Shown here: one piece after another, positions 1-12,173 of the stretch | Position numbering within the stretch: position 1 is the first letter of the stretch | Layout of the letters: each line of letters starts with the position of its first letter | Assembly: GCA_013365365.1 (NCBI GenBank) | Contig: JABVXU010000449.1 | Coordinates: 1-44,082 of the forward strand | Source of the DNA: Cruorifilaria tuberocauda | Taxonomy: Eukaryota > Nematoda > Chromadorea > Rhabditida > Onchocercidae | Reading direction: 5' to 3' | DNA length: 44,082 bases | Position numbers and translations under genes: made by a program | Notes under the pieces: model-generated | Told to the model about the DNA's origin: nothing | The model's input: the letters and a program-made list of their open reading frames with translations, nothing else | Database searches by the model: none

Positions 1-80
1 TAAATATTTATATTTGAAATATACTCTCGAGAAGAATCTCGACAATGTGAACTAAAATTTTAAATGATAATATTATGATT

Positions 81-335
81 TCATCTGGCTGAATATAAGA
101 TGGAAAATGTAGGAAAAAAAAGAAAAATGCTACTAAAATAGGAATGAGCCTATCATCGTTTAATGGCATCTCGATAATATCGAGGCGGTTACCTTGACGA
201 TATCTGAACAACTGTAATAACGTGTTTATAATGGATTTCATTTTAAGCTTTACCTTGGAGGAATAATTTGTCATAGGAAAATTTAGCAAAATAACAATTC
301 GATATTTCTCATTCATATCAAAGATTACAAAGGTT
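81..335 (-). CDS. Tentative terminal exons of an unidentified gene
   Basis: An open stretch at 335-254 has a fair acceptor (TTTCCAG) and a good donor (AAG|GTAAAG) and reads TFVIFDMNEKYRIV followed by ILLNFPMTNYSSK. It could splice in phase to 211-193 (LFRYRQ) and then to 88-81, which ends the frame at TGA after a strong pyrimidine-rich acceptor. Another exon-like piece lies near 550-640 (SEKWYQYIPMN), but its phase does not connect simply. No family was recognised. The gene upstream at 863-1575 may or may not be the same unit, because its last donor is in phase 0 and this exon needs phase 2. Treat as exon candidates only. Confidence 0.25.
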
Positions 336-862
336 CTGGAAATTGGTTAGTAAGATATAAGTAAGATTAATAAAATACAAGAAAGATTAAATAAGACATA
401 AATTAGTAGGACATAAAGTATGTAAGATTAGTAAGACGTATAGAGTGGAAAAAAAAGTCTTAGAAAATTCGATGGCATCAAAAATCCAAATCAAATTTTT
501 ATTTAAATAATTAACAAAATTTAATGAAATAAAATGAAAACAATTTTCAAACAAAAAAAAGTTCTTTTCGTTTACTGTTCATTGGTATGTATTGGTACCA
601 TTTTTCACTGAAAAATAATTTTCTCCTGAATGATTCAATAAACTATGATCATTAGGATAATTTATAAAATTGGCCTATAAAAAATTTGACCTTTACCACT
701 ACTTGACTAAGCTTAGGATAGAGATTATTATTAGCGCAAGGAATAAAACAGAAAAAAGCATGATATATTTATTGTTGATAAAGGTTAAATTATTTCTGAT
801 AAGATCATTTTGGTGATTTTTTTTGTTTCCTAAAATCTTCAATTAATTTTGCTAAGAATTTG

Positions 863-1575
863 CTAGTTTTTTGAATTGAATTTTAGAAAGGTTACTTTTT
901 TTTTTGCTCTACTGTTATCAAAATTATCCATACGGTTAAATGGTACTGTATTTTTTGTCGATGCCACCATTGGACAATAATTTAATGATATATCAGCATA
1001 ATGACGACTTCTAATCTAAAAGTTTTTTTTCAGTATTCGTTTGTTATCATTTGATAATTCATTATCGATTATTATTTGATAATTGCCTGATAGATACCAT
1101 TTGATAATTGTTCTAAATTTAATTTATTCGCTCATCTACAAATATCAATTATTTTTCAATTATGCAACATTTAAAATTTAGAATTAAGTTTTAATTCAAA
1201 TTTCGGTTAACAGTTTAGAATTAAAAATTTTGATTCATCATTTTATGAACGAATTAATATGAAAGTAATATTCGTTTTAATTTAATATGATTTTAAATTA
1301 GATTTTTAATTTGAATGTCTAGTTTGCAATCGTGTCTGTAAATTGCTATGGAAATGCTACTATTTCAATCTTCGATCTTATAAATAATTCAAGTTTAATT
1401 GAATGAAATTGAACGAGATACCCACAGCTTTGCACATATATACGATGATAAGCATTGATAACATCATGCCAACAGTAGCACCAATTAGGATAAAATTAAA
1501 GATATCAATAGGGTTCATATCAAACATTTGAGCACTTAATGTATCAAACGATCCCTTCAAAATATTTAATTTCAT
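863..1575 (-). CDS. Small single-pass membrane protein, two-exon model (about 100 aa)
   Basis: Exon 1 (1575-1426) starts at an ATG and encodes 50 residues. Residues about 25-47 form one hydrophobic segment (IFNFILIGATVGMMLSMLII) followed by VYMCKA. A GTGGGT donor in phase 0 joins a TTTTAG acceptor to exon 2 (1015-863). Exon 2 encodes a hydrophilic tail beginning IRSRHYADISLNYCPMVAS and containing FNRMDNFDNSRAKKK, then stops at TAG. Alternatively GTAACC just after the lysines is a donor, and the last codons lie near 640-620. The shape (short outer N-terminus, one helix, basic and polar tail) suggests a small membrane accessory subunit, but no family was recognised. Exon 2 has coding-like composition inside a very AT-rich background. 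Confidence 0.5.
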
Positions 1576-2620
1576 TAACTCATTGCAAAATAAGTATGAA
1601 AGATAAAATTTTTTAAATAATATATTTGAAAAAATATTAGCATTAGAAGAAGTTCTGTTGCATAGTCATAAAAGTGAAGAAAGTAAGTAAATAAACAAAT
1701 ATGTTATCAGTCAATTAATGAATTATCTTATCACCAAAAAAAAAAAAAAAACAAAATGTATATGTTTGATGAATTCAATTGAGTATACTCCTAAATAAAA
1801 TGTATGCAAAAATTGTAGTAATATAGAATGAATGAAAAAATTATACATGCATTTTAATTCATGAAATTATCTATCGATTAGATTTTCCAATAATTAATTA
1901 AAACAATATCAATTATCTTTGTCGCTGATAGATTATTAACATTTAAAAACTAATAATTTTATAAATAAGAATTGATTAACCATTAAACTAAAATAAAAAA
2001 AATATATTTGTATAAGCAGCCGCTTTGGAATAATAGCAAACACAAAAATGATATTATCTTTTAATTTTCTCAAATTTCATGGAAACATTTTTCATAATTC
2101 CAATTAAATTTTGACCTATAGAATAATCATGATAATACATGATAATTACAGTTTTATAGTAAAGTTATTTTTGTGTCTCAGATGAATGAATGATTTTGTT
2201 TTAACGACTGGAAATGATAATATGTAAATTTTTTCTGTTAAGAAATTTGAAAATTCCGGACAAAAAGAGTTTCATAATATTTGATTCACAATAGTAAATT
2301 AGACTAAGAAATTTGATCCAAATAAATTTTTTGTTTTTCTTCTCGAAAATTCAGGAAAAAGGGAGAGAGAGAGAGGGAAAGAGAGGAAGCTAGAGAGACA
2401 AATGAATCGAAATGTTTGTGATTATTATTAGCTTAAAATTAAAATTAATGTTAAGCTATTTTCAATATTTGTTTTTCTAATTTAGCTTTATAAAATACAA
2501 ATTAAAAAAATGAATACGTTTCATGTTTAATACACATAAGCAATTTTCTTCCATGCATAATTAAGAAATCCATGTACAAGATTGCTTTATCAGGAAAATT
2601 TTACGTATCATTTCTCCTAA
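1576..2620. other. Intergenic AT-rich spacer
   Basis: About 1 kb between the 5' end of the small membrane protein gene and the 3' end of the collagen, both on the minus strand. It contains poly-A runs (about 1737-1751) and a short GA-rich tract (about 2356-2400). No coding-like frame was seen. It should hold the promoter of the membrane protein gene and the collagen 3' UTR, but no specific site could be assigned. Confidence 0.5.
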
Positions 2621-5122
2621 TCAATAACCGGGTGGAGTTCGCGGTAGCGGACAATGGCTACAATCACCGCCATTACCTAAATTAGAAATAAAATTAATCT
2701 TATTGGAAATTCCGAATAACTTCCACAATATTTGATTAATAACAGGAAATAAAGAAAAAACCGATTTTAGTAAAATACTCCATCGAAGAACAAATAAAAT
2801 ACATTTTTTCAAATTTTTTAATATAATTAATTTCAAACTTTAAAAATATTACATCAGCAGCTTATTGATTAATAAACAATATTGAAAATTTTTCTCATTA
2901 AAACTGAAAAATCTAATTTAGCATTTTAAATGATTATTGAATTTGATAAATTTTCGAACCATGTGAACCACTCGTTCCTGGTGATCCAGGTATTCCTCTC
3001 TTACCACGTTTACCTTTTCTTCCGGCCTGAAATATATTTGGTATAATCTTAAGGAAATATAAAACGAAATGGATGAAACTTAAAATTGTAATAAAGTTTC
3101 GAATAATAACTTACCTCTCCCCTTTCTCCCGGTGGTCCAGGAACAGTCCGCCCACGATCACCTTTTGGTCCTTTCATACCAGGTTGTCCAGGTGGTCCAT
3201 TAGGTCCCGGAGGACCAGCCGGTCCTTCTATTTTAAGTAGTTTCCCATCCTGAGTAGCACGGAAAATATCACTGATGTTAAATATAATCAATTCATAATT
3301 CTTTCCACATAATTAAGTATAATGAAATTGATTGGTAAATTTATTAAATATTTCATTTACTTCTCCTTTGCTACCCTTAGGTCCATGTTGACCTGCCCGA
3401 CCTTTTGACCCAGGTTGTCCAATCATTCCACGCATTCCTTTTTTCCCTGAAAATTATTTTTTACTTTTTTCTTGGAAATTTTTTGCAAAATGTTGTGTAA
3501 ATTGTTGAAGGCTCATCGATCTATTCGAATTCCAATTCTAATTTTAACTTACCATCGTGACCTGGATGTCCTACTTCGCCACGTGGTCCTGGCGGTCCTT
3601 TATTACCAGGTTGTCCTGGTGGTCCCGGTGGACCAGGCATACAAATTACACACGGTTCCTTTTTCAAACCATCGTACGGCATTATATTACCATCTTTTCC
3701 AGAATTTCCATGCTGGTAATGAAAAAAGTTAAAATTGCAACAAAAAACAAAGAAATATTTTCACGAATATTTTCATGAATATTTTAAAATATTTTTACGT
3801 ATTATAACACGTATAACTTTCCTTTGAAAAACGAAGAACCTTTGAGAAAAATCTTTTTTCGAAATTTATTTTTATATATTTTTTTAATAAACAAACTTCC
3901 CAAAAAAATTTTCTTCTTTTCGAAATTTATTTTTAGGAAAAAAACCAACAATATAAGATATAGCAATTCGTTAATTTCAAAAACTGTAATAATTACCCTT
4001 CCAGGTTGCCCATCAATACCATCTTTACCATCATTTCCCGGTGGTCCTGGTAGTCCAGGTGGTCCATGTTGACACATGCAAGGCATCATTCGTACCACTA
4101 TACCGCTGTGCGGTTCTGGTGTTGCTGGCGGTTCATATACCGGCTATGATTTGTAATTACAATTAAATTCATCATTTACTCTTTTTTTTTGTAAAAAGAT
4201 TTCAAAATTCAAATCAATATCATGAATAATTTCTTTTTGAAAATTAAAATAAAACCGCTGCTGGTGGTGCACCATAAGCACCATTTCCACCTGCATCACC
4301 AATGCCATCATCACGCCATTGTCCAAATAACCAACCACGTTTCAAACGTTTTCCAATTTGACGTCGATTCTGTATAGCATACATTTGAGACCACATATCT
4401 CGAGAACTCATCTGAAAGAAAGGTATGAAAGGAAAACAACAACGAATGAATGTATTATTATAAATTAAAAATTTTTTTTTTTTGAAATTAATTCTACGAA
4501 TGAAAACGAATTAATTTATAGAAAATCTATTCTTAAAAAAAAACAATAAATGATTGTATTATCGAATTAATATAATATAAAATTAAAATTTGATTTTTGA
4601 AATTAATTAATTTTATAAAATATTTAATTTACAAAAAATCTATTCTCGAATGGAAAAAAAACAATAAATGATTGCATTACTCAATGAATAGAATATAAAA
4701 TTAATAATTTAATTTTTTGAAATTAATAAATTTCATCAGTAAAAATATCTTACTTTACAAAAATCAGTCCCATCTAATATTTTTGAGTGTAAATGATGTG
4801 CATAACTGTATAGAAGTGGTACTGTTAAAATTGCCAATGAAACGGAAAATATTGATATTGTTACTGCAGTAATTGCTACATATCGAAGTTGCCTTAAAAT
4901 AAACTTTAAAAAATTATTTCAAAAAAATTTAATTAAATTTATATTTTTTAATTTCTTACAAAATGTAACACTTTGATAGTTTCTAGAAATTAATTATATA
5001 CTTATAAAAAAGATACAGGCATAATATTTTGATAGATTAAATTATAAAAATTAATTATATACCTAAAAAAGAAGAAAGTACCTGTGTACTTCGAATTCTT
5101 CTGTCTTCGTAACCAAATTCAT
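2621..5122 (-). CDS. Cuticle collagen, complete, nine exons (328 aa)
   Basis: A structural protein of the nematode cuticle, secreted by the hypodermis and cross-linked outside the cell. Exons on the minus strand: 5122-5082, 4892-4754, 4411-4256, 4143-3997, 3712-3553, 3446-3361, 3249-3115, 3026-2960 and 2676-2621, all joining in frame from ATG to TGA. Residues 1-60 match the nematode cuticle collagen N-terminal domain: a short cytoplasmic start, a membrane anchor (YVAITAVTISIFSVSLAILT), then LLYSYAHHLHSK and FCK. A basic processing site follows (RRQIGKRLKR). Gly-X-Y blocks start after the CMCQHG cluster, are broken around the CVIC cluster, resume after it with two short interruptions, and end with CSHC before TPPGY. 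The three cysteine clusters flanking collagen blocks are the usual pattern for disulphide assembly. Eight introns seems a high number compared with C. elegans collagens. The subgroup (col, dpy, rol and so on) cannot be named. Confidence 0.95.
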
Positions 5123-5934
5123 AAGTGCAAACTTAACCACTCATAAGGTCAATTAACAATAACAACAAATCTTTTAAATGGAATGCAATTTAAGAAGATT
5201 TTAAAACGACAATTAAATGTATTTGTTATAAAATGGGAGCAGATATGATATATGTAAAATTATCGGATACTGTTGTGTGATAAAATTAGTTATAACATAT
5301 GGACAAATGTAGAAATATATAAATTGAAAGGTTTATAATGATCTTATCAGTATGTGACCTAAATTTTTCCTTGATATTTTAAAAATTTATAACAGATATG
5401 AAAATTGTTAAATGATTAAAGAATTGGACCTAAAACGTGGAAAAGGACCTATAATATATTGCAGTGAAAATATTGAAATTATGAAAATTATCCTAAAATT
5501 AAAATAAGAAAGAGAAAAAGAGAAAAAAAGGAAAAGAAAAAGAGAACCATTATCATACTATTTTCATATGAATTCAAATTTCCAAAATTTCTTCAAATTT
5601 TTTTTTCTTTTTTTATTTTATCATAAAAATTGAATGATTTCCTTTTTCTCTTACTATTAGTTATTCTTCTTATCATAAATTAATTATTGAATTGATAAAT
5701 CTTTCATCTTCCAATCATATTTCTCGGAAATTAGCAGCTATTAAGCAGTTTTAAAGGAATTATAAAAAATTTCTTCATCGATGATAAATTTCGATATATT
5801 TTGATTATTTTGCTTTTTGGATATTTATAAAATTTTGAGTATATTCAACTTATCATCCCTTTGATAATATGAACAAAATGGAAGAATTGAAGGCACAACA
5901 TTATCGAAATGAAACGAATACGGTATGTCAGTTT

Positions 5935-6415
5935 ACTATTTCTAACAATAATAACGATAACAATAACAAGAACAACAGTAGTAACGATGATATCAATAGT
6001 AATAACAACAGTAACAACAATGTAAAATAACAACGCAATACAATAATAATAACAATAACTATAGTGGTAACAACGACAACAACTGCAATAACAATAACGA
6101 CAAAATAACGGTAACAATAAAACAGCAATAGCAATAATAATACTAAAACTAACACCGGCAAATAACAACAACAGTAACAATAATACGATAATAAAAATCA
6201 TAGTGACAACAATGGCAATAACGGTGAAAATGACAAATAACAACAACAGAAACAATAGCAATAAAATAACAAAGCAATGAAATTAGCAATGACAGCAATA
6301 ATAACAACGAGAAAACACCAACCAATAATAAAGACAGAAGAAAAACAACCAGTAACAACGACAGTAACGACAACAATAGCAATAACATTAACGATAACAG
6401 CGACAACAATAATAA
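5935..6415. repeat. AAC/AAT/AGT triplet-rich tract
   Basis: About 480 bases made of AAC, AAT, AGT, ACG and AAA triplets with hardly any interruption, such as AACAATAACAACAACAGTAA. The minus strand reads as long hydrophobic runs (L, V, I, C and S) in more than one frame, which explains the overlapping open frames here. They are a by-product of the repeat, not a gene. Confidence 0.8.
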
Positions 6416-6416
6416 T

Positions 6417-6527
6417 CTCTTCCTGATTGCTGTGACAGATCAGTACGCTTCCTTTTTTCTCATCTTTGACGTGGATGCGATCAATGCCTTTTCCTGTTTT
6501 CAACTTCATTTGCATGATATGATACTT
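6417..6527 (-). pseudogene. Orphan exon-like frame or gene fragment
   Basis: A minus-strand stretch with an acceptor-like AACAG reads KYHIMQMKLKTGKGIDRI then HVKDEKKGSVLICHSNQEE. Its amino acid composition and higher GC differ clearly from its surroundings. It runs straight into the triplet tract, where the frame turns hydrophobic, and no partner exon was found on either side. It may be a relic of a lost gene cut by repeat expansion, a single exon of an unseen gene, or chance. No family was recognised. Confidence 0.25.
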
Positions 6528-7229
6528 CTGTTCAGAATTTAAAATTAATTGACGCAAGAAATAGTTATAGTCACTTTTACACTTACGTGCGGTACGTGAG
6601 AAATGATCGTAAGCGTATTTTCATCCTTGAAATTGTTTAAGTTTGCATTAAATTTGTCTGATAATTGATGTTTAAGAATTCATTCAGGTTACTTGAAGCT
6701 TTTAGAAATATATAAATGTTTTACATATGTCGTGATAATTTTCATGTTATGATTAATAATTAAGCTGATAACTTATACTTGTTAACAGATTCATTTAATT
6801 GTACTGCTTGGAATTAATTTGATTTTAGTAAGTATCAGTCAGAATTTACCACACTATTTTACTTTTACTTTTCACTTTTATTTTTTATTATTACTCTAAA
6901 TTAAGAGAATATACATCCATCCATAGCATTGTCTTTTTTCTTGAAAAAAACATTATATATCACTGATAACAAACAGTGATAGTGTATCACATTTAATTCT
7001 GACATCTCCGAATTATTTAATTCCATTAAATTTTTTAAACAATTAATTCGGGTCAGTAGTGTGAAAAAGATGTAAGGATAAATGAGGGTAATTGAGAATG
7101 GTGTCACGCAATTCAGGGTCAATTGGATTATGCAGATGATCATCATCAATCAATCACTACAGGGATCATGGACCTCCTCAATAGATCCCAATTCATGTTT
7201 TTTAGAGTAAAGATAATACCATCATCGGA

Positions 7230-7790
7230 TAGCTCGTATTATCAAGTGTGTTATCATTCCATGGTTATCATCCAGGTAACTCACATTACGAATTTGGAAT
7301 ACATATTATCATCTAAGTGTTTATTATATTGACAGGTAGTATGGAAAGTGTTATCATTTAGGTACCCTCATAATTATCATCTAGGTAGCATCATGATTAT
7401 CACTCGGATAGCTTGCGGTGTGAAATGTATATTTTTCAGATACCATGTAGTGTGGAATTATTATCAATATGGAATTACTGTTATTACCATAAACATCATT
7501 CAGGTAGCTTGTAAAGCTTGTAGTATAAAATGTAATCAATCATTCAGGTAATTTGTAATAATATATAATCATCTACGTAGCATGTAGTATAGAATGTATA
7601 CCAATAATGATCCAGGTAGCTTCCAGTACGGAATGCACTGAGTTATCATCCAGTAGCTTCCAGTACGGAATGCACTGAGTTATCATCCAGTAGCTTCCAG
7701 TACGGAATGTATACTGGTGATTCAGGTGATGCATATGAGTAATGACCCAGGTGGCTTGTAACAAGGAATGTATCACCGGAGAAGTAATCG
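7230..7790. repeat. Degenerate minisatellite with a perfect 37-bp core
   Basis: Repeated variants of TATCATCCAGGTAGCTTGTA followed by GTATGGAATGTA run through this stretch. The youngest part has three copies at an exact 37-base period, starting at 7616, 7653 and 7690 (core GTAGCTTCCAGTACGGAATG). Flanking copies are increasingly diverged and vary in length. The spacers are not unique, so this is not a CRISPR array. Confidence 0.85.
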
Positions 7791-8557
7791 ATAGGATCAT
7801 AAAACGATTTGTTTGATGACTGACACATTTGGAGTGAGGAAAGAGAAGTGGAAGCGTCTTTTCTAGCTTCTTTTTTTTCTTGCACCATCTCAATCTATCA
7901 TGCACTCTCTCTCCCCTTCATCAATTCATTCTAATTTTATGCATTCAAACAACGGTCGGCCGTATAGCGTCGAATTTACGACATCGACGAGAGATCCGAT
8001 CAATCACGACCTCTTTCACTTACTTCACGCTTCTTCACGTTTCTTCATTTCCTCATCCTTATTTAAATTAATGAGTTCAATTGAATTATTTTTGTAATCC
8101 CTTAATCATTTCCTTTGTCGCTTTTGTTTTTCTTACATTGCAATTTATAATTATTGGTTTGGTATCGATTTAATAGTATACTTTGAACAACTGATTAGTA
8201 TCAATCAGTATACATTGTGCAACTGATTAGTATGATTACAACTAGATAATCTAATTGATGTTGTATATTTGGAAAATCAAATGATGTAGTGATGATAAGA
8301 TATCAGTTAGATTATTCAGTTATTATCACTTAGATCATTCACTTGCAATTATCATAAAATGTTAATTAGTTATTTAAATAATATGTAAATTGTAATTGAT
8401 TTTCTAAAATTTCTTGAGAATTTTTTAAGTTTTATTTGATAAATTTATGAAATAATTGCAATAGCTTGGCTTAATGATTTACTGATAGTAATTTTCTTAA
8501 TAATAAATTCAATAAATAATTTAGAAAGTACTAAATACGAAAGTTATTGTTGAAAAA

Positions 8558-10959
8558 ATGCGATCACCACCCATCGATTTCAATACACTTTCAACGGAAT
8601 TACATAAAATTGCCCAAGCTAAGTAAGTTATTCGTTTAATCGTTTTAAAAATATAAAGTCTGAAGGATTTCATTTTATTGATTGATCATTTTTTTCGTTT
8701 AATTTCGATGAGAAATAATAACAGATAACAGTGATAATGATTACAGTTATTGATTACAACTAGGTAATTATAAAACTGTATTGAATTGATTACTGTTATT
8801 GTAAATTACGATAACACTAAATGTAAGGGATTGTTTCTCACCATAATGACTAATCTAATAGTGATAATTTGATAAGATGACTTATCTAATTATGAACTTT
8901 CTTTATTACTTAGTAATTACTTGGTAAAAAACGATTAATTATCATAAGGATTATTAATTATTTTTGATCGAATCACTATTCTATAATCATTTCATTTCAT
9001 GATCAAAATGTATGAAAGATAAAAAAAATTACTCTGAATCATTTTGTAAAGATATTTGTTAATGTTCAGATAAAGTCGAATCATGAACAATTGTTACAAT
9101 AATGTTATGATCATACAGATAGTAATCAGCGCAAAAAGTGATAAATTGATACATGTTATTGATCATTTTAGTGATAATATTTGTAATGGCTATAATCATT
9201 TTTTAGGACGAAATTGGAAGATTTCACGATAAAGCGTAATGAGCTATTAGCTGAATTAGCCGATTTTCAGCAATCAAAAAAATTCATCGAAGAAACACAA
9301 AAAACAATCAGCGATTTGAATGAAGAAAAGGATGCTCACAGTGAAATTATCCAACAAATTAATATGGTCAATTTTATTTTAATTAATATATGCATATATT
9401 TCGTTGTTAATTGACATACGAATAGAGTTACAGGTGAAAGTTAGTGTTGTAATTTCATATAGCTGTTATGCATAATTTTACACTCATTACATCCGATAAA
9501 TTATTGTTGATGAAATAATCGAGCTACGTAGAAGATATTTCATTTAAAACTTTATTATTTTTGATTTCAGTATCAGGGAAGAAAGGAAAATATTGAAATT
9601 TCGAAATATGATACAATTTTAGAAATTACTGTTTAGGATAAGCAAGAATTGGAAAAAATTATGAATTCAGCTAAACAAGAAAAGCGTCAGATGGAAGAAA
9701 GTATTAGTCAGAAGTATGAGGAGATATTTCGTCTGCTAGAACAAACCAACGAACTATCGCGGGAAAGCGGTATTGGTGAAGAAGATCTCATTTCACCATC
9801 GATTATACCACCGAATAAAATTGCTCCGTTAGCTTTATAAAATTAATATGTTACCTAATTAATACTTTACCAAAATAAAATACTTTCAATCATTTACTTT
9901 CTTTTAAAAAAGATCTTTTGAGTTTGCAAAAAAAGTTGACTTAAAAAAAACATATAAAAATTTGGAATAATTAAAATATTGCTTTTTACCTGTAATAGTT
10001 TTTACTTATTTGAAGTGTGAATTGTTATTGTTAACAGAAATCGGAATTTATTTCTGAGAAATGCTTGAATTATTTTTAATGTTTATGGAATATAAACTTT
10101 TCAGGAATATTTCAGCCGTTGGATCTTTAGCTGCTGGCGCTGTTGGTGCTGCAAGCGCAAGTGTGCCACCGCTGTTACGTCATTTTAAGGTTAATTCAGT
10201 ACCAGCTGTTGTACAGCGTGCTATGTTCAATTTCGATTCCATTTTACTCCAAGCAACAGCGCCAACAATGCCAAGACCGCCAACTATGTCACATCCTTTC
10301 CCGACCAGTTCATCACTTACTAAAGTTGATCATCAATCACCGCCTATGAAAGTTTGTTTTCACTCATTTAGTTAAAAATTAGATTTAAAAAAAGAGGAGG
10401 AAAAAATTCACCTGGAAAAATTCCATTATTCAAGTAATCACATATTTACATTTAATTTATTCTAAAAGATAACTTTTTTACCAATTAAATTACTAATAAT
10501 AATTTTTAGGTATTAGTAACACCTAGTTATTAATTTTCTCCTATTTTAAATTGTTGATGTGTAATAAGAAATAAGAATAATTTTTAGTAATACTTAATAC
10601 AATTGCTAGAGTAATACTATTCTTACTACTTACACTTATTGCTAGAGTAACTTTTCTTTTCTTATTACTTGTTGAAGTAAAATTTACATACTACTTACTG
10701 CTAAAGTACTACTTCATTTGCTACCTCTGAACATAAGTAATGCTTCAATTTCTATTTATTTCTAAATTAATTACCGCGTACAGCCAAAGTAATGCTTTAT
10801 TTACTATCTACTGCTAAATTAATATTATGAAATCCCTTTTTGCAGACATGTCAATCATGTTTCCAGCAAATTCATCGTAATGCTCCGATATGTCCAATGT
10901 GTAAAAGTAAAAGTCGATCGAAGAATCCGAAAAAGCCAAAAAGAAAAGTGACAGAATAA
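8558..10959 (+). CDS. ZC4H2: ZC4H2, C4H2-type zinc finger protein, copy A (258 aa)
   Basis: In vertebrates ZC4H2 is a nuclear and postsynaptic zinc finger protein that works with the E3 ligase RNF220 and is needed for neuron development. Exons: 8558-8622, 9207-9366, 9637-9827, 10105-10351 and 10846-10959, with phases 2, 0, 2, 0. The N-terminal 130 residues are coiled coil (for example [19 protein letters not shown] and [19 protein letters not shown]). An Ala/Pro/Ser-rich linker follows, and then the hallmark C-terminal finger [19 protein letters not shown] with the basic tail [14 protein letters not shown]. This tail agrees almost residue for residue with the remembered human tail. Human ZC4H2 is 224 aa; this is slightly longer because of the linker. 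Two donors are not consensus (GTCAAT after 9366 and GTTAGC after 9827). They are supported because both introns sit at the same place and phase in copy B. A polyadenylation-like AATAAAA lies just after the stop, near 10997. Confidence 0.93.
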
Positions 10960-11910
10960 AATTTATTTCAATTTTATTTTTAATTTATGTGTAAAATAAA
11001 AGCTTTTCAAAATGATTTTATCGTTTGATAATGCAAATATCTATACACATATCCATTAGCTTTTACGTTTTTTTTCGTTTTTTTTTTCTTTTTCAGTAAA
11101 ATATTTTGCAAAAAAAAAAACTAAAAAATCTTCGTAAAACATTTTGTGCAGAATAAAAGTTTTAAAATTATTCCTACCCATTACACAATCCTAGAAATAC
11201 ATATTGATTCATATTCAAATATTAAGTATTTTAGTCCTTCAAGTTTTAATAACTGCAAAACTATTTAATTTTCAACTTTTTTCTTTTTAAATTTGAATAC
11301 TTCAAAAAAAGAATAAAAACTTTCAGGTTTTAAACTCAATATTTGAATATAAATAAATTTAGAAAATTCAATATTTTATTATAAATATATGCAATTTTAG
11401 GTTTAACATAATATCAAAGAATAAAGTAAATTTCACGTAAATATGTTCTAATTACTAATAGCTATTAAACTTTTTAAATCATCATTATTTGTCAATAACA
11501 CAAATTCACTAGTGTTGATGAGAAAAAAATTATCCACAAAAATCATATGATAATTATAGTATTGGTGGAATTATTCATTTAATTATAACTATAGTTTAAA
11601 TTATAACTATATTCGATTACTTTAGTTGTAATTTAATTTTAATTATACGTTACCTGTAAAGGTAAATGCTAAATGAAAGAATGTAATTAAAACATTTCTT
11701 TCACTTGTATTATTTGCGTTTTTTCTAACACTTTGATATTTCCACTCTCAAACAACAATTTCTTCATTCATCAAAACGGTTTCTTCTCCAAATAAACGAT
11801 TCTAACTGATTGGCATTCCTATTATTATTCAAAAATGGCTGATTGTGATGTTCCATCGGGTGGTTTTTATCACTAACGATATCATCATCTGCATCAAATG
11901 CAGCCCGTCA

Positions 11911-11977
11911 ACCAGCAACCAACCAACCAACCAACCGATAAACCAAATAAACCAACCAATCAACCAAACCATCCAAC
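11911..11977. repeat. CCAA tetranucleotide microsatellite
   Basis: Runs of CCAA with small variants (AACCAACCAACCAACCAACC). Confidence 0.9.
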
Positions 11978-12066
11978 ATTTATCACTCCATTCATCCATC
12001 CATCCACCGTCCAATTTTGATATATCACAAAATAGCATTCCCTACGGTGCTATCTCTCTGTGCATG

Positions 12067-12109
12067 TCCGTGTGTGTACGTGCGTGCGTGTGTGTGTGTA
12101 TGTGTGTTT

Positions 12110-12162
<53 letters not shown>

Positions 12163-12173
12163 TGTGTGTGTGT
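12067..12173. repeat. TG dinucleotide microsatellite
   Basis: About 107 bases of TG repeats with scattered interruptions (TGTATG, TGCG). It produces Cys-Val open frames that are not coding. Confidence 0.95.

Larger units (their letters stand above)
5123..8557. other. Divergent intergenic region between collagen and ZC4H2
   Basis: About 3.4 kb between two genes transcribed away from each other, so it should contain both promoters. It holds a triplet-rich tract (5935-6415), an orphan exon-like frame (6417-6527) and a degenerate minisatellite (about 7230-7790). A slightly GC-richer patch near 7930-8040 has no convincing frame. The rest is plain AT-rich sequence, with a direct repeat of CAACTGATTAGTAT near 8190 and 8220. 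No TATA box or trans-splice site could be assigned with confidence. Confidence 0.5.

Noticed and set aside
5845..6560. Long hydrophobic open frames on the minus strand that look like membrane proteins
   Set aside because: They lie in the AAC/AAT triplet tract; overlapping frames all give L/V/I/C/S runs, which is a product of the repeat. Only the piece at 6417-6527 is kept, as an orphan frame.
7616..7727. Regular repeats that might suggest a CRISPR array
   Set aside because: The 37-base period is a head-to-tail tandem repeat with no unique spacers, in a eukaryotic genome.
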